From the NCBI GenBank assembly GCA_037126765.1, contig JBBCBC010000032.1, forward strand, positions 1,984,001-2,048,000: DNA of 64,000 nucleotides, given 5' to 3'. Position 1 is the first letter of the stretch. Each line of letters opens with the position of its first letter. This document shows, in pieces, positions 61,741-64,000 of this stretch. Source of the stretch: Stenogyne calaminthoides. Taxonomy: Eukaryota > Streptophyta > Magnoliopsida > Lamiales > Lamiaceae. The notes below the pieces were generated by a model. That model was not told the origin of the DNA, made no database searches, and saw only the letters and a list, made by a program, of their open reading frames with translations. The position numbers and the translations under genes are program-made.

Positions 61741-62703
61741 GCCACTCACGGTATGGGAAAGATTATGTGCAACTATGCTGATCTAGCAACAAAGATTGTC
61801 GATGACAAATTAAATGCATGATTTGGTGTTACGCGATCCGTAATCCATGGAAGTGGAACAAATTCTCAAGAAAGGAGGCCTTTGAAAATTTCGTCTTTGC
61901 TCAACGCAATCCAAAGGATGCAATATGAAGCACTCAATTTTAAGGAATTTGAAGGCGATACGACACCCTCGAGATGAACCCATCTCTTCAATTAATCGGA
62001 GAGGAGATCGATCGTCAAATGCGGACATAACACGCCCGCTCAAATTTTACCCAAAGGAAGAATCTCGCCGCCACTACAGGAGAATGAAGATGAGCCGATC
62101 GAAAACGAACTCTTTTCGTAGAGGCCGACAAACATCGACCGTGTTTTGTCGCACCGGTTAAAAAGGAAATACCGATCGTTGTTCGACATATTGTCAAAAA
62201 CAATCATGGGTATTTCATTCAAATTTATGCTCTAACATCCGCTTAAACCAGATAAAGATGGTCAAAGGATAATTGATGAAGCCAAGAACATCAATTGGCA
62301 TGGCTTCCTGAAGGCCATTCTGCTCCAAGAACATGAAAATTTTGGAGTTAATGAACAGAGGCAGGTCTATCTGAAGAAGAGGATCAGCAATCTCAACAAG
62401 GTTGCAGTTATTCTGAAAGACAAAATGCCAAATGCCGAATAGGACCAGAATGGACTGAAGTCCTACAAGGCCTTCCTCACAACAACTTCAGCTATATATG
62501 GGCCACCTGATGATGATATGAGGCCCACTCCTCCAAAGGTGAAGAAAGGAAAAACCAACGAGGCAGCCACGTCTACACCAGATGCCCCCCAAAAGAAGAA
62601 AAGGAAACTGGTGAAGGCTCAGGAAAAGAGGCCTAAGAAGGCAAAACAGGCCTCCATGACTCTGTTTCTGGAAGATGAGTCGATGATCGGTGGAGTGCTG
62701 TGA
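61741..62703 (+). pseudogene. Broken ORF in the envelope position of element C
   Basis: ATGGCCACTCACGG at 61741 starts a short frame that soon breaks. From 62272 to 62703 one frame is open except for TAG at 62440-62442. It reads DEAKNINWHGFLKAILLQEH, RQVYLKKRISNLNKVAVILK, then a Lys-rich nuclear-signal-like part (KKKRKLVKAQEKRPKKAKQ) and MTLFLEDESMIGG. No membrane segment is visible in this part. SIRE/Maximus elements carry an envelope-like ORF of uncertain function at this place; position is my only link to it. It could also be an unrelated captured gene. CTG is frequent only in the part where the frame is open. Confidence 0.45.
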
Positions 62704-64000
62704 GCAACCCGATGAGCCACGAAGTCACCGGGAATCGATAGGCAAGCTTCTCAAGTAGAGAGCTCGCCAGAACATTCTGAGGGAAGAGCGAGAGATGAAC
62801 GATCTCCTTCTCCTCAATCTCGAGTTGATTCACCGCTCAGACTTATGGCTACTGAGCATGTTTCTCCTTCTCATTCACCGCCTGCTAACCTCATTAATTC
62901 ATCGGTTATGCATCTGTAAAGATCACCCATCGCAGAGTCGACTTAATTGCTTTAACAACATAACCTTCAAGAGTTCACCAATCAAAGAAACTTCCGCCTA
63001 CTCAAGCACCACACAGAACCCTCTACATCTCATCAACCCGAACTGGGTCGATCCGAGTAAATAATTCCCGAGTCCAGATCCTCCAAGACCATCACCGGGA
63101 AAATGGTCAGGATGCAAATTGAACGAGATATTGATGCAATGTATCCAGAGTCGGTAGCCCATTCTCATATCGAGAGAGGAAGTTATGGAGATCCTCACCG
63201 AAAGATCTCCTGCTAAAAAGCTTCTCGATTTTATGATGATTATAGAAACGATGGGGAGGTGGCTGATGAATTTGCGATTTTGATTTCGATATGAAGAAAT
63301 CATTCAAGTAGGATCACCAATCGAAATATAACTCGCCAATCAATTAAAGCTCGATCCACAGAAGTTCGGGTCGATCAACTAGGTGAATCGAGATCGCTAA
63401 AGAAGCCCCGGGCGATATGCCTATGAAGGACGCGGAGTCGCCGATGATAGTGGAACTGTGTCGCAGCTTCATGACCAACCACCGAGGCACAAACAACCAA
63501 ATGATCAAGTGACGATAACTTTCCTACATCTCACATCACCATCGATCAACTTCGAGATCGATCATGTCTCAAAGATCTCCGAAAGAAGAAGTTGAGGGAG
63601 TGATAATCGATCGTAGGCGAGATTGGCCTCAAAGAAATAACAGATCAAAGGGAATTGGCTATTTCCCGTGATTGAGGCAATCAAAGATCGGGCCTCCCAA
63701 ACCGTGACCAACCTATTCCGCCGAGCTTATAAAATCGCTTGATGACAAGTTAATTCAAAGTTGATCAACAAAAAGTTTTTTTCTAATGCTCACTAAAAAG
63801 CTAGAATTGATCAAGAGAAACTTGACAAACAAATTCTTACATTCTCTCATCGCTGAAATCTGGCCAAGACCGAAATGATCTCGGTTGTTCAAAATCTAAT
63901 CGCCAAGCTTCGGGTTTATCTGCTGCAGATCTCTCAAAGAGGGCGATATCGGGCCACTTTTGATCTCGACTTCCCACTCAACGCTTTTTTTTGATCAAAC
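62704..64000 (+). other. Rest of element C to window end, unreadable
   Basis: 1.3 kb with many ATCG, CCG and GATC words and few CTG. It probably continues the envelope-position ORF, since short Ser/Pro-rich and Glu/Lys-rich pieces can be read in changing frames. The PPT and 3' LTR of element C were not found and should lie to the right of the window. Confidence 0.4.

Larger units (their letters stand above)
51910..64000 (+). mobile_element. Copia element C (SIRE/Maximus-like), runs off the window
   Basis: 5' LTR 51910-53459, iMet-type PBS, gag, protease, integrase, RT, RNase H, then 4.5 kb more without the 3' LTR. A long LTR ending in a TTCACCCCCC(C)TCTAGAC segment, a protease YIDSGCSRHM, and extra sequence after pol are typical of the SIRE/Maximus lineage, whose members carry an envelope-like ORF there. 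Frames are broken in many places, most heavily in tracts that lack CTG trinucleotides. It inserted into the leader of element B (flank CGCAT at 51905-51909). Confidence 0.85.

Overview
The window is a repeat-dominated stretch of a flowering-plant nuclear genome, most likely a eudicot. It holds Ty1/copia retroelements, a Stowaway-type MITE, A/T-rich spacers and no intact host gene. I see no tRNA, rRNA, CRISPR array or bacterial-style operon. Almost every long open frame is either a retroelement pol fragment or a by-product of a tandem array.

Layout, left to right. (1) 1-3033: the 3' part of copia element A on the + strand, with broken RT and RNase H, a polypurine tract and a 1.31-kb 3' LTR. 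(2) 3419-39873: one very large LTR element on the - strand. It has LTRs of 409 and 424 bp, a 5-bp target-site duplication ATTCA on both sides, a PBS (39431-39447) and a PPT (3831-3839). It has no recognisable gag or pol. About 31 kb of its interior is a degenerate minisatellite with a unit near 40 bp (4036-35107). A second array with a unit near 107 bp follows (35470-37935), then a GGCCCA-rich patch and a GC-rich leader. (3) 39879-43024: A/T-rich spacer with one MITE. (4) 43025-44779: the 3' end of a Tnt1/Tork-like copia element (- strand). (5) 44780-51909: copia element B, same family as A, - strand, inserted into the Tnt1-like pol. (6) 51910 to the window end: copia element C, + strand, SIRE/Maximus-like, inserted into the leader of B. 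It has a 5' LTR, tRNA-iMet type PBS, broken gag-pol and a further frame in the position where this lineage carries an envelope-like ORF.

Two results stand out. First, the 36.5-kb LTR-bounded minisatellite carrier: non-coding, flanked by a perfect TSD, with the array lying just inside its 3' LTR. That is the place where tandem repeats are known in Ty3/gypsy Tat/Ogre elements, but here the array dominates the element. Second, a repeated sequence signature: CG replaced by AAA, and CTG replaced by CG/CGG/GCG. It occurs in the array, in the left LTR compared with the right LTR, and in CTG-poor tracts of element C where reading frames are broken. It may be a methylation-linked base-calling or polishing artefact rather than biology, so the true array unit may be much more homogeneous than it looks here.

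Calls rest on reading motifs by eye. LTR ends, TSDs, PBS/PPT sites and pol motifs are read directly. Lineage names, copy numbers and the artefact explanation are inference.
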